DNA of 64,000 nucleotides, from assembly GCA_013115135.1 (NCBI GenBank), contig JABANP010000154.1:40392-104391 (forward strand), read 5' to 3'. The DNA comes from Perkinsus olseni. Taxonomy: Eukaryota > Perkinsozoa > Perkinsida > Perkinsidae. Both the position numbers and the translations under genes were made by a program. The notes under the pieces were generated by a model, which made no database searches, was not told where the DNA came from, and saw nothing but the letters and a program-made list of their open reading frames with translations. Positions 1 through 10,888 of the stretch are shown here, piece after piece. How positions within the stretch are numbered: the stretch's first letter is position 1; every line of letters begins with the position of its first letter.

Positions 1-203
1 CACGTTCATAAAAGCTGTGTCTCATGGTACGCTGTTGATGTAGGATATATGGCTTCGTCTTGTGTTGGGAAAGTCTGCCAATACATACACAAAGGCTTGA
101 AACTGCGTGGAAACAATTCCCTTTGATGGAATTTCTCAGTCGTGCACCGTCAACTGTATCATTTTCCGAGCAAGCGTTAGCAACCAGGGAACTCGGTAAC
201 CGT

Positions 204-494
204 TGACAAAAACGATCTTTATGTTTGGCATGTCGTTGTTATTGCCTAGAGTGTCGGTCTCTCAGCCGTTATCCACCCTCACCGGTTCCACCGCGCGGTA
301 TTGCCTGCTCTGTTCCCAGCCTTAGCCAGTGCCCGCGACTTCGGATGTTCGGATGTGATGACTTCCGCCTACCCACCCGAACTTAGTGGCCCCTTGGGAT
401 GGGCTGCTGATCTCCGACCGACTCTCGGCACGACACGCCATTCACTCAGATCTCGCCCCCGCATGGGTTACAGGTGCTCGCTACACACCCGGCT
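204..494 (+). repeat. Left arm of a 291-bp long inverted repeat
   Basis: This segment matches the reverse complement of 3048-3338 with only three mismatches over 291 bases that I can find by eye. The match begins at TGACAAAAACGATC and ends at CACACCCGGCT; flanks outside the arms do not match. Such near-identity implies a recent duplication or concerted copying. Long terminal inverted repeats of this size are typical of Mutator-like DNA elements and pack-type gene-capturing derivatives, but I see no transposase and no clear target-site duplication. The open frame here is shared with the other arm and is probably not a gene. Confidence 0.9.
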
Positions 495-733
495 TACTAG
501 TTGCTGACTGTTACAGTGCCATTTGGTACAATTCAGAGGCAGCTGAGAATGGAGTGGTATGGCCTGCACACATACGATTTGTGTTACATGTCCCACCTCG
601 CATAGATAAGGGACTTTCACGCTGTGTCCTTTTCATCATTCGCCTGCGAGGATTCAACCGATAGATATCTACGTGGTTGAATGCTATCGTTTACGACCCG
701 GCATGGCAGACCACGATCACTTTCCCAAATCGC

Positions 734-797
734 CTGTTCAAGGAATTATCAATTGAGCAGAATTTAAATTCTGAGCAATTCCGAGTTCATTGAACAG
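734..797. repeat. 64-bp imperfect palindrome
   Basis: The two halves are reverse complements around a central AATTTAAATT. Both outer ends read CTGTTCAA on opposite strands. The end sequence resembles the TGTTCAATAG ends of the MITE-like repeats at 5738, 25587 and 36157, so this may be a collapsed relative. The rest of 495-1163 has nothing recognisable. Confidence 0.6.
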
Positions 798-1163
798 TTT
801 CGCTCGTCACCAACGAGCTTACATACGCCACTCGAGCGGTAGTTTGATTTCCTTTCCCGGATTTCTCAACCGAGTCACTATCGAGCTATATCGAGGGAGA
901 ACATCAGCGGACTGGCAAATGCCTTTGAGTTCAACATTGACTGACATGACCCGCAATGGCATCATTGTACAGTGTTGCGATCAATTTCTCATATGCCGGG
1001 CAAGCAGAGCATCATCGCAGTAGCTACAGCAGCGACAACGATCCCTCTCACCCGGGCGGAGGTAAGAGCTGCCCGTATCGGTAGATCCCCGCAACCTCAC
1101 TCGTACGCAACTCTCTAACATGCCACTGTGTAGTTCCTGCCGGCTGCAGGCTGCTACCGCTAC

Positions 1164-1934
1164 ATGAAGCGGGCTTAGCGTCCTCATTCGAGCATCTTTA
1201 TTCTTGTCTGCTTGCAGGGGTTCCCTCCGTTGGGAGTGACTTACCTCTCTCTAACGGACAACGGTGTGGGCTGTCTCTTTAACAATAGTCTCTCCGGTGA
1301 AAGTACAATGGGAGCATTGGAGGTCAAAGTCGGGTGGGCAGGAGTGCCGCACCTGTTAAGCATCGTCTGTCCCGCCAACTTGGGCGAGGATGGGTTCCTA
1401 AGCACTTTGTAAGGCATTCTGGGCCGGGGGATCTTCCCGCAATCGCCAAATGGTTTCCCTTGCTGTAGTTCCGAGGCTGGAGTTCTCGACACTTATGAAC
1501 GCGGGTACCCAAAATGGCGCACGGAGGACAAGTTTCGTTTCGAAGACCCTCCTCTTGTTGGCACTGGCTTAGACCCTCTCGGAGGCATTGATAGCGCGAC
1601 TTTACTCGAGGAAATGGGCGACCTGAACTCGGCCGCTATCGAGATTAACCGAAAGCCATCCTGGAAGGGTAAACACAGCGTTGATGGTGACGTCATCAGA
1701 GCCCAAGGGCCCACTGGGGCCAAGACGGCTGACCAGTTGGGAAAGGTGTGCTCTGCTGCGATGGAGGCTATCAAAGAGCAGTATTCCTATGAGCTTCTCT
1801 GCGGCTTGGTTCGTCTGAGATCCGAGGAAGCCGTTAAGACTGCCGAGGATGCAGGACGAGAGTTTGGGAAAGACCCTTTGACTGGTTGCAAGATGATACG
1901 TAGGCGCAGAAGATTTCGCAAGGTGAGAGACTGA
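1164..1934 (+). pseudogene. Family X member 1 (orphan secreted-type protein), early stop
   Basis: First of four related two-exon genes in this window; exons 1164-1408 and 1469-1934 flank a 60-nt GT-AG intron in phase 2. The only in-frame ATG (1164) is followed by TAG as codon 5 (1176-1178), then an uninterrupted hydrophobic stretch (IFILVCL) leading into FPPL, as in member 3. The rest of both exons is open: N-terminal module with one Cys in GCLF and one in IVCP, then a helical C-terminal half with a VC...LC pair. Exon 2 is 466 nt, exactly as in member 3. It lies between the 291-bp inverted repeats. The stop suggests a pseudogene, unless an alternative upstream exon supplies the start. Function unknown. 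Confidence 0.65.
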
Positions 1935-3047
1935 TCCTCCTCAACAGCTGTTATTCATTGCTAAGTTTTCCCATGTTGTTAATGACGATGTGCATGATGA
2001 TGTTATGTGCTGCTACTTCTTGTGTCAGCTCAAGTCAAGAGGGATGATGTCGGTCCAATCGTCCTCGCTGGTGAACTAGGGGGAAGATGATGCTTCACAT
2101 TTGTCTACTTCGCTTCTTCGATACTTCTACTTCGCCATACTCCTTTCGGGGGATCTATTCCTCAATCTCTACCCACTGAACTACCGTGGCTCCTCGCACT
2201 AGCAATGAGTCATAGCTAACGGCGACTGAATCGTTCATTTGCCAACCACGGAGGAGAGCAAACGTCGATACATATACGACGATAGCGGAGTAGATGCGCT
2301 TCCCTTTGGGTTGTCTGACGTGGGTTCATCACTTCAAGAGGTGGAAATCTATACTGCCGTTCCAAGAGGAACAGCATCCTGCGCTTCGAAACGGCCATGG
2401 TAGCATTGACGACAACCACCGGAGGTCTGCACAACCAACCAGGGTTAGCAAACCTTGGCATGGCTGGGGAACCAACGCATACGCGAGGGGTTAGCTCTAG
2501 CTCAGGGAAACAAGCCATTAGAGTTCATTGGCCTTGAGAATCCAAGCAGAGGTTCATGAAGACTACGAGTAGGGTTCTGTAGAGGCGTCGGTCGATGCAG
2601 AAGTGGGGGATTGCAGTTGAAGTCACGATCGTTGTGACCTACTCTTGAAGAAAGCAAAAAAAGCAGGAAAACGCGGAGATACAGCGAAGAACGTTCCGCA
2701 CAGCCCGCCCGCGAAGCCCGCGAATTAGAAGTTACCATCATAAAACTGTATTGAAGCGCCTCCCGAGTGGATATCGTAGCGGGTGATGACGCCAAGAAAC
2801 GCACTCATACTAGGATTTATCCGACTGCGTAGTGGAGCCGTTGCGGGGGATAAACGTCTGTTGAAGAACCTTCGAGGAAGACTCGCAACCGACAGCATCG
2901 GTTGACTCGGGCGAACATGGTCCTTCGTTCTATCCCAGGCTGGGACAAATTTCACAAAAGGAAAAATGGCGCGTGGGGGAGTACCACTCCACCCGTAATC
3001 ATGCGTGAACTTTAGATGATTGCACTGTGGTACCCATTAAGTGGTAG

Positions 3048-3338
3048 AGCCGGGTGTGTAGCGAGCACCTGTAACCCATGCGGGGGCGAGATCTGTGTGA
3101 ATGGCGTGTCGTGCCGAGAGTCGGTCGGAGATCAGCAGCCCATCCCAAGGGGCCACTAAGTTCGGGTGGGTAGGCGGAAGTCATCACATCCGAACATCCG
3201 AAGTCGCGGGCACTGGCTAAGGCTGGGAACAGAGCAGGCAATACCGCGCGGTGGAACCGGTGAGGGTGGATAACGGCTGAGAGATCGACACTCTAGGCAA
3301 TAACAACGACATGCCAAACACAAAGATCGTTTTTGTCA
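3048..3338 (-). repeat. Right arm of the 291-bp long inverted repeat
   Basis: Reverse-complement partner of 204-494, about 99% identical. The two arms enclose about 2.55 kb that contains the broken family X gene at 1164-1934. The outer ends carry the same TGACAAAAACGATC sequence pointing inward. Confidence 0.9.
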
Positions 3339-3530
3339 TTTGCGTCCATTTTACATTTTACATTTGCATCTGGCATGACGTGGCATTTAGATCGACGTGG
3401 TTTGATAATCAATCTTTGATTCTCCGGGCACTGCGGATCTGGCGCAACAGCAACACGGTTCAAGCGAATGGTCACATTTTCACTCCGATTTTGGCTTGGA
3501 AGCAACGAATATTAAAGTGCTCCATTTTTG

Positions 3531-4544
3531 ATGGTTTCGCCAAACGCCAACTCGATCGCTAACTCCCAAGATCGCGTGCTCCGAGCAGTGGAGAACTACT
3601 ATAAGGTTAGTGGTTCCAGCCAACCAGAGGCTTACAAAATTCGTTCTGAAGAGGATGGTCTGAACGGTGGAGCTTTGGATGAGCCCGCCATTATGGCGAC
3701 CAACGAACGAGGGGCCTCGCCACCCGTGACCTCCGAAGACGTCGACACGCTCTCATCAAACAACGCGGACTTGAACGTGTTAGGGCAAGAGCTACTCCCA
3801 CGATTGCTGAGGATGCAGAAAGGATTATTAGGGGACCTCGACAGGCACAAGCGGATGGGTGGGGGGCTGAGGTGGAGATTACGTGCGTTGGAAGCTCGGC
3901 TCAAGGAAAAAGATTCCCTGATAAAAGAACTCAGTGATAATGTCAAGGAACTGAGTGATGGGCGAGATGCGGTTGTTATGAGAATGAGGAAGGAAGTGCT
4001 CCGCCTTCAACAAGAGGTAGAGAGCAGACGAAGAGCACAGAGAGTAAGTCTGATTCACCATCCGGTTATGATCATTGCCGCTTGACCTATTCCACGCCTC
4101 AGCTGAATGTTCTCAGGGCCCACCAATAGAGAGGAGTACCGTCCAGCTATGCCTTGGCTTCACAGACGAGTAAGTCTGATCCCTTCATCACCGCTTGTGA
4201 TTTGCTTTACGCAACACATCATCATTTTATTCCCTGTCCTCTGAGCTCAGCCATCGCGGGATCACGCCGAGTTAGTCTTTTTTAGGTTGCAGAGCCTCGC
4301 ATCAACTCCCGCGGAAGAGTTTACGGATTCGACCCTCGCGGATATCCGGAATGCCGCAAGAGCACTGGACCATCAATTACGGTAACCCACCATCGCAAGG
4401 GTTTTCTCAACCAGCGGCGGCCTCGGCCTTTGGGGCAACGGCAGTGCCGGTCCGGCACCGTACAAGCTGCATGCCGTGTGTTCGTGCGTGCACCCCTACT
4501 ATGAACTATGCGGCCGTGATCGAGGCTGTAACTGCCTCACGTAA
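3531..4544 (+). CDS. Coiled-coil protein, four exons, unknown function
   Basis: Exons 3531-4043, 4117-4169, 4286-4381 and 4415-4544 join in consistent phases through GT-AG introns of 73, 116 and 33 nt. The product is about 260 residues. An acidic/polar N-terminus (about 1-85) is followed by a heptad-rich coiled coil (about 95-170, with LEARLKEKDSLIKEL and MRKEVLRLQQEVESRRR). A short conserved-looking helix follows (ADIRNAARALDHQLR), then a Gly/Cys-rich tail. No domain identifies its role. The last exon and stop are the least certain; extra acceptors exist at about 4575 and 4624. Confidence 0.6.
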
Positions 4545-5154
4545 ATCCGGCAGACTCCCCGTCTTCTTGTCTCAGCTGGCCATCTTGTAAAGCTACGCGT
4601 GACTATGTCGTGGCTTCCTTTCAGGACCTCCGTACCCCAAACATCGCCATAGAGGAAATTGTGACACTTCGCATCCCTCCATGCTCAGTGTTAAGTATCC
4701 ATCTAGAATTGCGGATTGAGTACCAACAGTCGGAATTTCGACTCTTCAAAGCGGCGCCTTACGATGAGTGAAAACTACCGATTGCCACTTTCATCGTATG
4801 TGTTGGCTGTTTCTGGCACCTACACCTAGTTGGCTCACCGAGCGGCGGTTGCGGCGATGTGAACGCGACGATCATGGTTGCTTTTTCGCGTTGTATCCCC
4901 GTTAAACCCTCGGAGGGACTAGGGAACCAGACACCTTGTTTTTTTTTGTAGGCAACACACAAAGCATGCAATACATGCAGCTACTCTCAACGGAGCCGCG
5001 ACTTCAGATCGACAACTCACAATCATCGCTCGCTGCCGACTAGTGATAGTATGTAACTGAGCATTAACCACATTCTCCCATGCACAAGTGACCCCCTATG
5101 GACCGCCCGAGCAGATGCAAGCTCAGAAGGCCACAGAGGGGCACGGTGATAGTC
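4545..5154. other. Intergenic, nothing recognised
   Basis: No reading frame with coding character or family match. A possible extra last exon of the coiled-coil gene (about 4625-4690) or of the TMBIM gene (minus) could lie here, but neither can be fixed. Confidence 0.5.
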
Positions 5155-6240
5155 TTACATGAACAGCTGAATGATGTCGATGTAAAGCGACATGGCCGCA
5201 AAGCAATAGTCATCCAGAGAGAAGCTGTACTTATTGTGCTTGCCCCCAGCTATCAACTGCGTATCGTACACCAGATACATAGAGAATATGAGAGCTCCGA
5301 TACCTGTCACCGTAGAGTGAGGAGAGACACGAGAGTTGGACTCACCAGCGTATACTTTATGAAGGACTGGAGTGCTCCCAAAGAAGAGAAACATGAGCCC
5401 GAATAACGCTAATACAAGAGTCGCCACGAAGAGGTAGGGACCCATGCCTGAGACGCTATAAGGCGAACAATAGAAGATCAGTGGTTACCAGTGAAATCGT
5501 GCTTGGTTTGGAACGCGTAGGCAGTGAGCCCCATGACAACAATAGCAACAATTCCGACAGCGAGGAGAATCTGATCAACGTCGATGGGCAACGACGAGGG
5601 ACCGTCGAGTCTACGGAATTGATGTCGTAGCGGGAGGTGATGATGCCAACCATGAAGCCCTCGGCAGCAGTGAAGATAGTAAGTACTATGTAGTTGGTCG
5701 GGTATCTGACGTTCTCAAGGGTAACGACACTTCGGCTGTTCAATAGAAAATCTCTGAATGTTAAAACCGCTCCCAGGACCGCCTTTGGCACGTCAAATTC
5801 AATCCTGGGAGCGCTCCTGGAATTCAGGGGAGATAGTCTATTGAACACCCTCACTGATACCAAATCTCGCCCTACTTCCGCATGATGGAAGGTGCGCACA
5901 TAATGGCGATCATGATGCCCAGAGTGAGGAAAACGCTAAGGTAAACCAGCGCCACTGTCTTCGGGCCGACGAACTTTTCGGGGTAGCTGACACGAGAGAG
6001 ACTCGAAGGAATAGAGGATTATAAAGTTGTAGTTACAGGGCGAAGGGAACAGCGATGGCCGCTGTGACGATCAATTGGACGGCCAGAATGCTGTACACCT
6101 GACGGTACAGGTTGGTCGACGCTGGGAAGAGGGTTGAGACAAACCTTTCTTATGAAGTTATGTCGCACATAAGTCGGAATGCCCTCAACTATCTGGTCAC
6201 TGGGGTAGAACTGGGAATCTTCGTAACCTGTGAATGACAT
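5155..6240 (-). CDS. Bax inhibitor-1/TMBIM family membrane protein
   Basis: Starts at ATG 6240 and reads through at least five introns. In order: an N-terminal cytosolic segment ending HNFIRK; then VYSILAVQLIVTAAIAVPF (helix 1); a segment ending MIAIMCAPSIM (helix 2); YPTNYIVLTIFTAAEGFMVG (helix 3); ILLAVGIVAIVVMGLTAYAF (helix 4); GPYLFVATLVLALFGLMFLF (helix 5); and GIGALIFSMYLVYDTQLIAG (helix 6). The order and the YDTQ.I..G motif are hallmarks of the UPF0005 (BI-1/LFG) family, ER or Golgi membrane Ca2+-leak and stress-survival proteins. The final exon is uncertain: the track ends at QLFM, and a GTAAGA donor may lead to a few more residues. The 5706-5875 intron carries a MITE. Confidence 0.85.
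5738..5847 (-). mobile_element. MITE-like repeat copy 1, inside a TMBIM intron
   Basis: Read on the minus strand it begins GTGTTCAATAGACTATCTCC and ends TTCTATTGAAC, giving short terminal inverted repeats around about 110 bp. It aligns over most of its length to copy 2 at 25587-25699, sharing the internal AGGATTGAATTT block. It lies wholly within the 170-nt intron 5706-5875, so it does not interrupt the coding sequence. Confidence 0.75.
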
Positions 6241-6860
6241 GGGTGAAGTGAAGATACGCCTCTTTGACCTCGAGCTGCCTCCAAGTCGATCGTCCCTCTC
6301 CCTATGCTTCCTGAATTGCGAGACATGTAGCAATTGAACTGATCCAAGAGAGAACAACATAGCGGATAGCTGTAGAGTCAGCACGCGACTATGTACACGT
6401 GTATCATATAGCTAATTGTCGTCGTTGGGCCGCGACAGCTCCCCTTCCCCTCTCATGTTGAGCTCCCATCCGGATCACGCTACGAGGCGATCCCACAACA
6501 ACACGCATTCGAAAACTTGACGAGAAAGTCGCTTTCGAAAGGAGAAGTTATCGGACACCCTTCACTGATCCTGCGGAGGCAAGCTCCACAGGTAACCCTA
6601 GGCGGTCACCGAACCAGCCTTCTCGAGGCACGCCTACAACTGGTATCAGTGGAAAGCAGTCACAAGGTGGAGTACACCCTTCGTTAGGTCGAATCTCCGC
6701 CATACCCAGTTACTCGATATCTCGTTGTACGCGTGCACACGTGCGTTCCTCAGTAGGCGAGCGAAAACCGGGTCTCAATTGCTGCGTCATTTCTAGTCGA
6801 TCCCGAATCTGACACCTTAAATTTCGGGACCTTCTGACTTGCGCACCGTAGTAGGCAAGC
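6241..6860. promoter_or_regulatory. Divergent intergenic region
   Basis: Lies between the start of the minus-strand TMBIM gene and the plus-strand putative secreted protein, so it should hold both promoters. No defined element was recognised. Confidence 0.3.
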
Positions 6861-7167
6861 ATGTCTATACTACCTACTATGGCCTGTGCTGCTGCTTGCG
6901 GGCGTTTGTCTGTCGGTTTGGCTGGTCGAGGCCATTGATGAATGTTTCACTTGTGATTCGTGTAATCGACCATGTCTGACACGTATAATTCCGTTTCCAC
7001 CCAAAAAACCATTATGTGTCGTTGGCGGTAGCATTTACCACACTAAAGCCTTTCTTGGGCAGTTCCACTATTATCATTGGTATCATACTGGAGACTCCAA
7101 CCAGTACTTCCAGGATAGAATCAACGCGACAACGGGAGTGGTACCGGAGGATGTCCAAGCTCCCTAG
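6861..7167 (+). CDS. Putative secreted Cys-rich protein, start region frameshifted
   Basis: The frame ending at TAG 7165-7167 has a textbook hydrophobic signal core (VLLLAGVCLSVWLVEA). It is followed by a cluster CFTCDSCNRPC with spacing C-x2-C-x2-C-x3-C, then about 60 residues rich in aromatic residues and one potential N-glycosylation site (NATT). No ATG lies in this frame; the nearest ATG (6861) is one base out of register, so a one-base indel, an upstream exon or a non-ATG start is required. The four-Cys spacing equals that of the short peptides at 49113 and 55896, but the remainder is longer and different, so kinship is tentative. Function unknown. Confidence 0.45.
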
Positions 7168-7988
7168 TAAAAACTCACGGGTGCAGCCAGGGTGCTATTG
7201 TGAGGGTAAAAATCAATATCGTCACGGTAGAGAACTCAGGGAGGGAAGAGCTTTCCTGCTTCATGGAAACCAATCGTCCTATTATACACAAATAAGGCAC
7301 GGGCTGTAGAGGCCCCATTACCTGCACGCTCGGTACATTCGCTCAAATTTTTGGAAGAGAAAGTTTGTCTCCCAATCAAGGCGACACCATGCATTCACCT
7401 TGATCGCTACTAGCCCGAAAAATGTGGAAAAAGAGGAATTTTTCGTGTAAAATGTCAGGTAAATTTCACGCGACATGAAAATTTCCTCCGGCACTCAGTC
7501 ATGAAGTCTTTCGTTACTTTCAGACCGGACGACTCTCTCGGACCCAGGCCGTGATAGCCTAGATGGCACGACGACAATGTTGTCATCCAAGTGGGGTCCT
7601 GATGATCCGACCTCCACTAGGCAGCCCGTCGGTGGTTGTAGTGATTTGCTATAGAGGCAGTGCCCAGCCATGGTTCTCTCTCTTTTAGTATGCACTCACA
7701 ATGCGTCCACCCCTAGTGTCGATGACATCGAAAGTGGCGATGCTGACAGTCCGCGGTTGAAGCGAGTCGCTGCTAGGATACCCCAGAGATACTTCCAGAT
7801 GCAGGAGAGAATAGATTCGCTGATAAGGAGGCTTGAGGGCATCACAATCAGCAATGCATAGTCGCTTGTGCCTCACATCGTCGAGGCAAAGACAGCGGAT
7901 TGAAGGAGGGCATGCTTGGTCCTGTGCGACCGGAAGAAAATACTATTTCGTTGAGAGAAGCGTTGTGCATGAGTAAAGCTGGCTCAGA
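7168..7988. other. Intergenic, nothing firm
   Basis: Contains AT-rich sequence around 7420-7490 with small imperfect inverted repeats of ATTTTTC/GAAAAT type and no gene I can support. A short open frame at 7670-7861 lacks any recognisable feature. Confidence 0.4.
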
Positions 7989-8177
7989 ATTTTGAGGAGG
8001 CGGGTGGGGGATTGAACAGTGGCAGTGGCTTTCCCCCTGGTATGAGTGTTACTACTACAACTACCCGATACACGGCCCCGACTTATCGAGGATATGTAAT
8101 AGGGGATGCTGCGGTAGATGGCGGCAATGTTCTGATAACATTACGACAGCCACTGGGGGAGGAGGCTTTTGAAGGTA
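7989..8177 (+). repeat. Duplicated exon-like segment, copy A
   Basis: 189 bp that recurs at 10700-10888 with about four mismatches. It encodes an open stretch (FEEAGGGLNSGSGFPPGM and onward to RQPLGEEAFEG) and stops being similar immediately after a GAAG|GTA splice-donor-like sequence. Downstream of copy A (8178-8680) I see no continuation of a gene. Confidence 0.8.
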
Positions 8178-8680
8178 CTCGTAGAAGGGCATAGGGAGGG
8201 CTGCGGCCAGTATCTTGCAACTCTCTATTGCTCTCAGCTTCGCACGCTTCTTGGTAACAATCCCACGCTGGGAGGAACGTCCTGAGCGAAATTACCACGC
8301 AGAGTCTATGCGCACGAAGGAAACTGTGCGCAGCAGGATGACCACTCGGCAGTGGTTCGAAGTAGTTCATTGCTAGCGCTAGAAACGAGCTAGCAGAAGA
8401 GGAAGAGAGAAGCTCCCAATGGTTGTCAACCATTGCAGAGTCATGGTTGTGATTTTGTGGCGGATGCGGGCTCGTCCCGTCCCTCCGCTACCTGGCCCTT
8501 GAGTTAAGATACCAGAAGTTTCGATTTGACCCAGGCTTGGTATGGAGTCAGGCGGTCCTCTAGTGTCCAACTGAACAGTGGTGGCCGTCGCTGTTACGCG
8601 GTTGGAGGCTCTGGCGCTGATGAATACTGAGTCGCGTCAGAGCAAAGCAACGCGCTGTTTACAATCTCAACCTCTGCGTC

Positions 8681-8962
8681 ATGAGAACTTGGCTTAAAGC
8701 AAATGATGAATTCCTCGCAGACGGCGAGTCGCCGCTCCTTCTATGCACAGCATCATTCTTTGGAGCATGCCATTCTGGCAACAGTAAGAGGCGCACCACT
8801 GAACCCGACGCGCGATGCGTCAGCTATTTCCGAGCACGGAGGTTCAACGTCTCAGCTTTGGTATGGTATCGGGGCCTAGTGGGCCCCTCGTGTAGCTCAG
8901 GAGACGGAATGACGAATTACTACGTTCTTTCGAAGGTCTCCTTGCTTCGAACGCGTGGGTGA
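8681..8962 (+). CDS. Orphan ORF, 93 codons
   Basis: Opens at an ATG and runs 93 codons with a moderately Cys/Arg-rich composition. No signal peptide, domain or paralogue in the window. It could be chance. Confidence 0.2.
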   Translation: MRTWLKANDEFLADGESPLLLCTASFFGACHSGNSKRRTTEPDARCVSYFRARRFNVSALVWYRGLVGPSCSSGDGMTNYYVLSKVSLLRTRG

Positions 8963-9252
8963 GCGTAATGGTAAGTCTGTATGCGTCGCGTGCTGCGTTG
9001 ACCGCACAATTTCCTTGACGCCTCCCGCTCGCCTCGAGTGAGTGGCCTCTTCGGGCAGCATTTTAATTTTCCTCCGAATCCTCGCTCTTTCTATTCGGGT
9101 CTCTCATCGGACAACCACCAAGGTCCGGACGGTCACTTCTCATGAGCAGTAGTGGAACTCTCTTTCTCACTGTGGGAATCCCACAGAACGACCGGGAGTA
9201 GCGGACACAAATTTGCAGGGTTGATTCTACCTGGTTGGAGCCAGTTCCTCAA

Positions 9253-10059
9253 ATGGCAGCCAAACAGCTCCTAGTCGCAGCTGCCACGCTGAAGAAGTCG
9301 CTGAACCCTTACAATTGGTTTGCCTCGCAACCCATCCATCATCCGGAATTCCCTCCATTAACTGCTCAGCAGCTTCTGGTAGAAAGCAATGGCGCTAGCT
9401 GCTTTTACGGCCGTGGTGAAGTCATGAGCCCCTACCGGCAATCGTTGTCGATTGAAGTTGAGCTGCGACAAAGGTCTCCGAGCACTGAAGATCGTGTGCC
9501 CCAGGAATGGTACCCGGAAGGCATTCTCAAGTCACTTGTAAGGCGAGTAAGATGATATGCTTTCTGAATGTTGTTTGTTGTAGTTCCTGGTCTGACGGGT
9601 TCGAATTCTGTGAAAGAATACAACCGCAATTACCCGTATACTTCCATAAAGACCACGTTCCTGTTTAAGGAAGCCCCTCTCATCGACACTGGCACGGACC
9701 CGCTGGGAGATATTGACGCCTTGACTTACTACAAAGAGCTTAAAAGACTTAACGCGACCGCTAGTAAATTGGCCTTGAAGAATCTCACCGATGGTCAGAA
9801 GGAATTGATGAGGAAGCACTTGGATGAACTCGGGCAGCATGGGAAGGACACGGCGAACGAGGTGAGGGAAGTGTGCTCGGCTGTAAGGGAGGGTTTGGTG
9901 GAGGAATTTGGGTTGTTTGACAACCTGTGCGAGATAGTTCGTGTAAACTCAAATAAAGCTATCGAGGTTGCCAAGAATGCTGGACGACGGTTTGAAGAGA
10001 AAGATGGTCGAACAATGATCACCCGAGACTTGAGGGGGAAGCGCAAGTTTAGACCCTGA
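9253..10059 (+). pseudogene. Family X member 2, two apparent frameshifts
   Basis: Same two-exon design as members 1, 3 and 4: exons 9253-9537 and 9584-10059 around a 46-nt GT-AG intron. It begins MAAKQLLVAAATLKK followed by LNPYNWF, closely matching member 4. After the SIEVE segment (about 9458) the frame shifts relative to member 4 (10 bases where member 4 has 15), and the conserved IVCPRNGTRKAFSS then reads in another frame. A further one-base offset lies between WSDG and KEYN at the start of exon 2. Downstream the C-terminal half is intact and well conserved (HLDELGQHGKD, FDNLCEIVR, AGRRFEEKDGRTMITRD). Either a recent pseudogene or an assembly with indels. Confidence 0.6.
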
Positions 10060-10699
10060 TTGTCCCGGGGTTTTCATGGTTGCTTTTGGTGTACGTGAGT
10101 GAAGCTGTGGATGATGTTAAGTCTTGATACTACTAGTTTTTTGTGTCTAGAAGGCTAAATTGGAAGGGGATTGTGAAGTTCCTGGCTCGGAAGAACTTCA
10201 GGGGACACACAGGAAGTCTGGGTGGCAGGCTCGTTCCATCTTGGGTGCTGCTGAGCTCGACTGCAAGCTCCCTTTGAGCGAGGAGATACTGTTACTTGGC
10301 AGGAAGATGGATCTGGTGGGGGCAGTCGGGGCAGATGATCTGCCAGTGGAAATCAAGTCTACCAGTGTATAGAAATCGTAGAGGATCGTTGTTTCATCTA
10401 AGGTTCTCTGCTACTTGTATGGAAATTGTAAAAATATGAATATCTATCGTCATTTGATAGAAGTTTTGGCAAGGGTAGCCCTTAAAGGCCATTATGGCGG
10501 TTTGGCCGCAGTTGTAGGTTACAACTTGCGTCAGGGTCACATCTCATGAATGCTGCATTCTACCGTATCAACTCACCTGCGGTGGGCAGGTCATTATGAC
10601 CATGAAGTGTGCCTAGGCTCATTCGAAGGAGCCATGCTAGCCGGCTCTGTGAGGCTCTAAGAGTACTTCACTATCACAGCTGTTGTGTTATATTATAGT
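10060..10699. other. Intergenic 3' of family X member 2
   Basis: No paralogue or domain; a 70-codon open frame at 10160 has no supporting feature. Confidence 0.4.
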
Positions 10700-10888
10700 A
10701 TTTTGAGGAGGCGGGTGGGGGATTGAACAGTGGCAGTGGCTTTCCCCCTGGTATGAGTGTCACTACTACAACTACCCGATACAGGGCCCCGGCTTATCGA
10801 GGATATGTAATAGGGGATGCTGCGGTAGATGGCGGCGATGTTCTGATAACATTACGACAGCCACTGGGGGAGGAGGCTTTTGAAGGTA
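10700..10888 (+). repeat. Duplicated exon-like segment, copy B
   Basis: Second copy of the 189-bp unit at 7989-8177, about 98% identical, again ending at a GAAG|GTA donor-like junction. In this copy further exon-like open stretches follow, so B is the likelier functional parent. Confidence 0.8.

Larger units (their letters stand above)
204..3338. mobile_element. Putative non-autonomous element with long terminal inverted repeats
   Basis: Two nearly identical 291-bp inverted arms bound a 3.1-kb unit whose only recognisable content is a damaged gene copy (family X member 1). No transposase-like reading frame is present. The structure fits a pack-type (gene-carrying) DNA transposon or a segmental inverted duplication. 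I could not identify matching direct repeats just outside the arms, so transposition is inference. The 1935-3047 interior shows no supportable gene. Confidence 0.5.

Noticed and set aside
301..664. Open frames in the left inverted-repeat arm as genes
   Set aside because: They coincide with the repeat, recur in the other arm, and show no protein family features.
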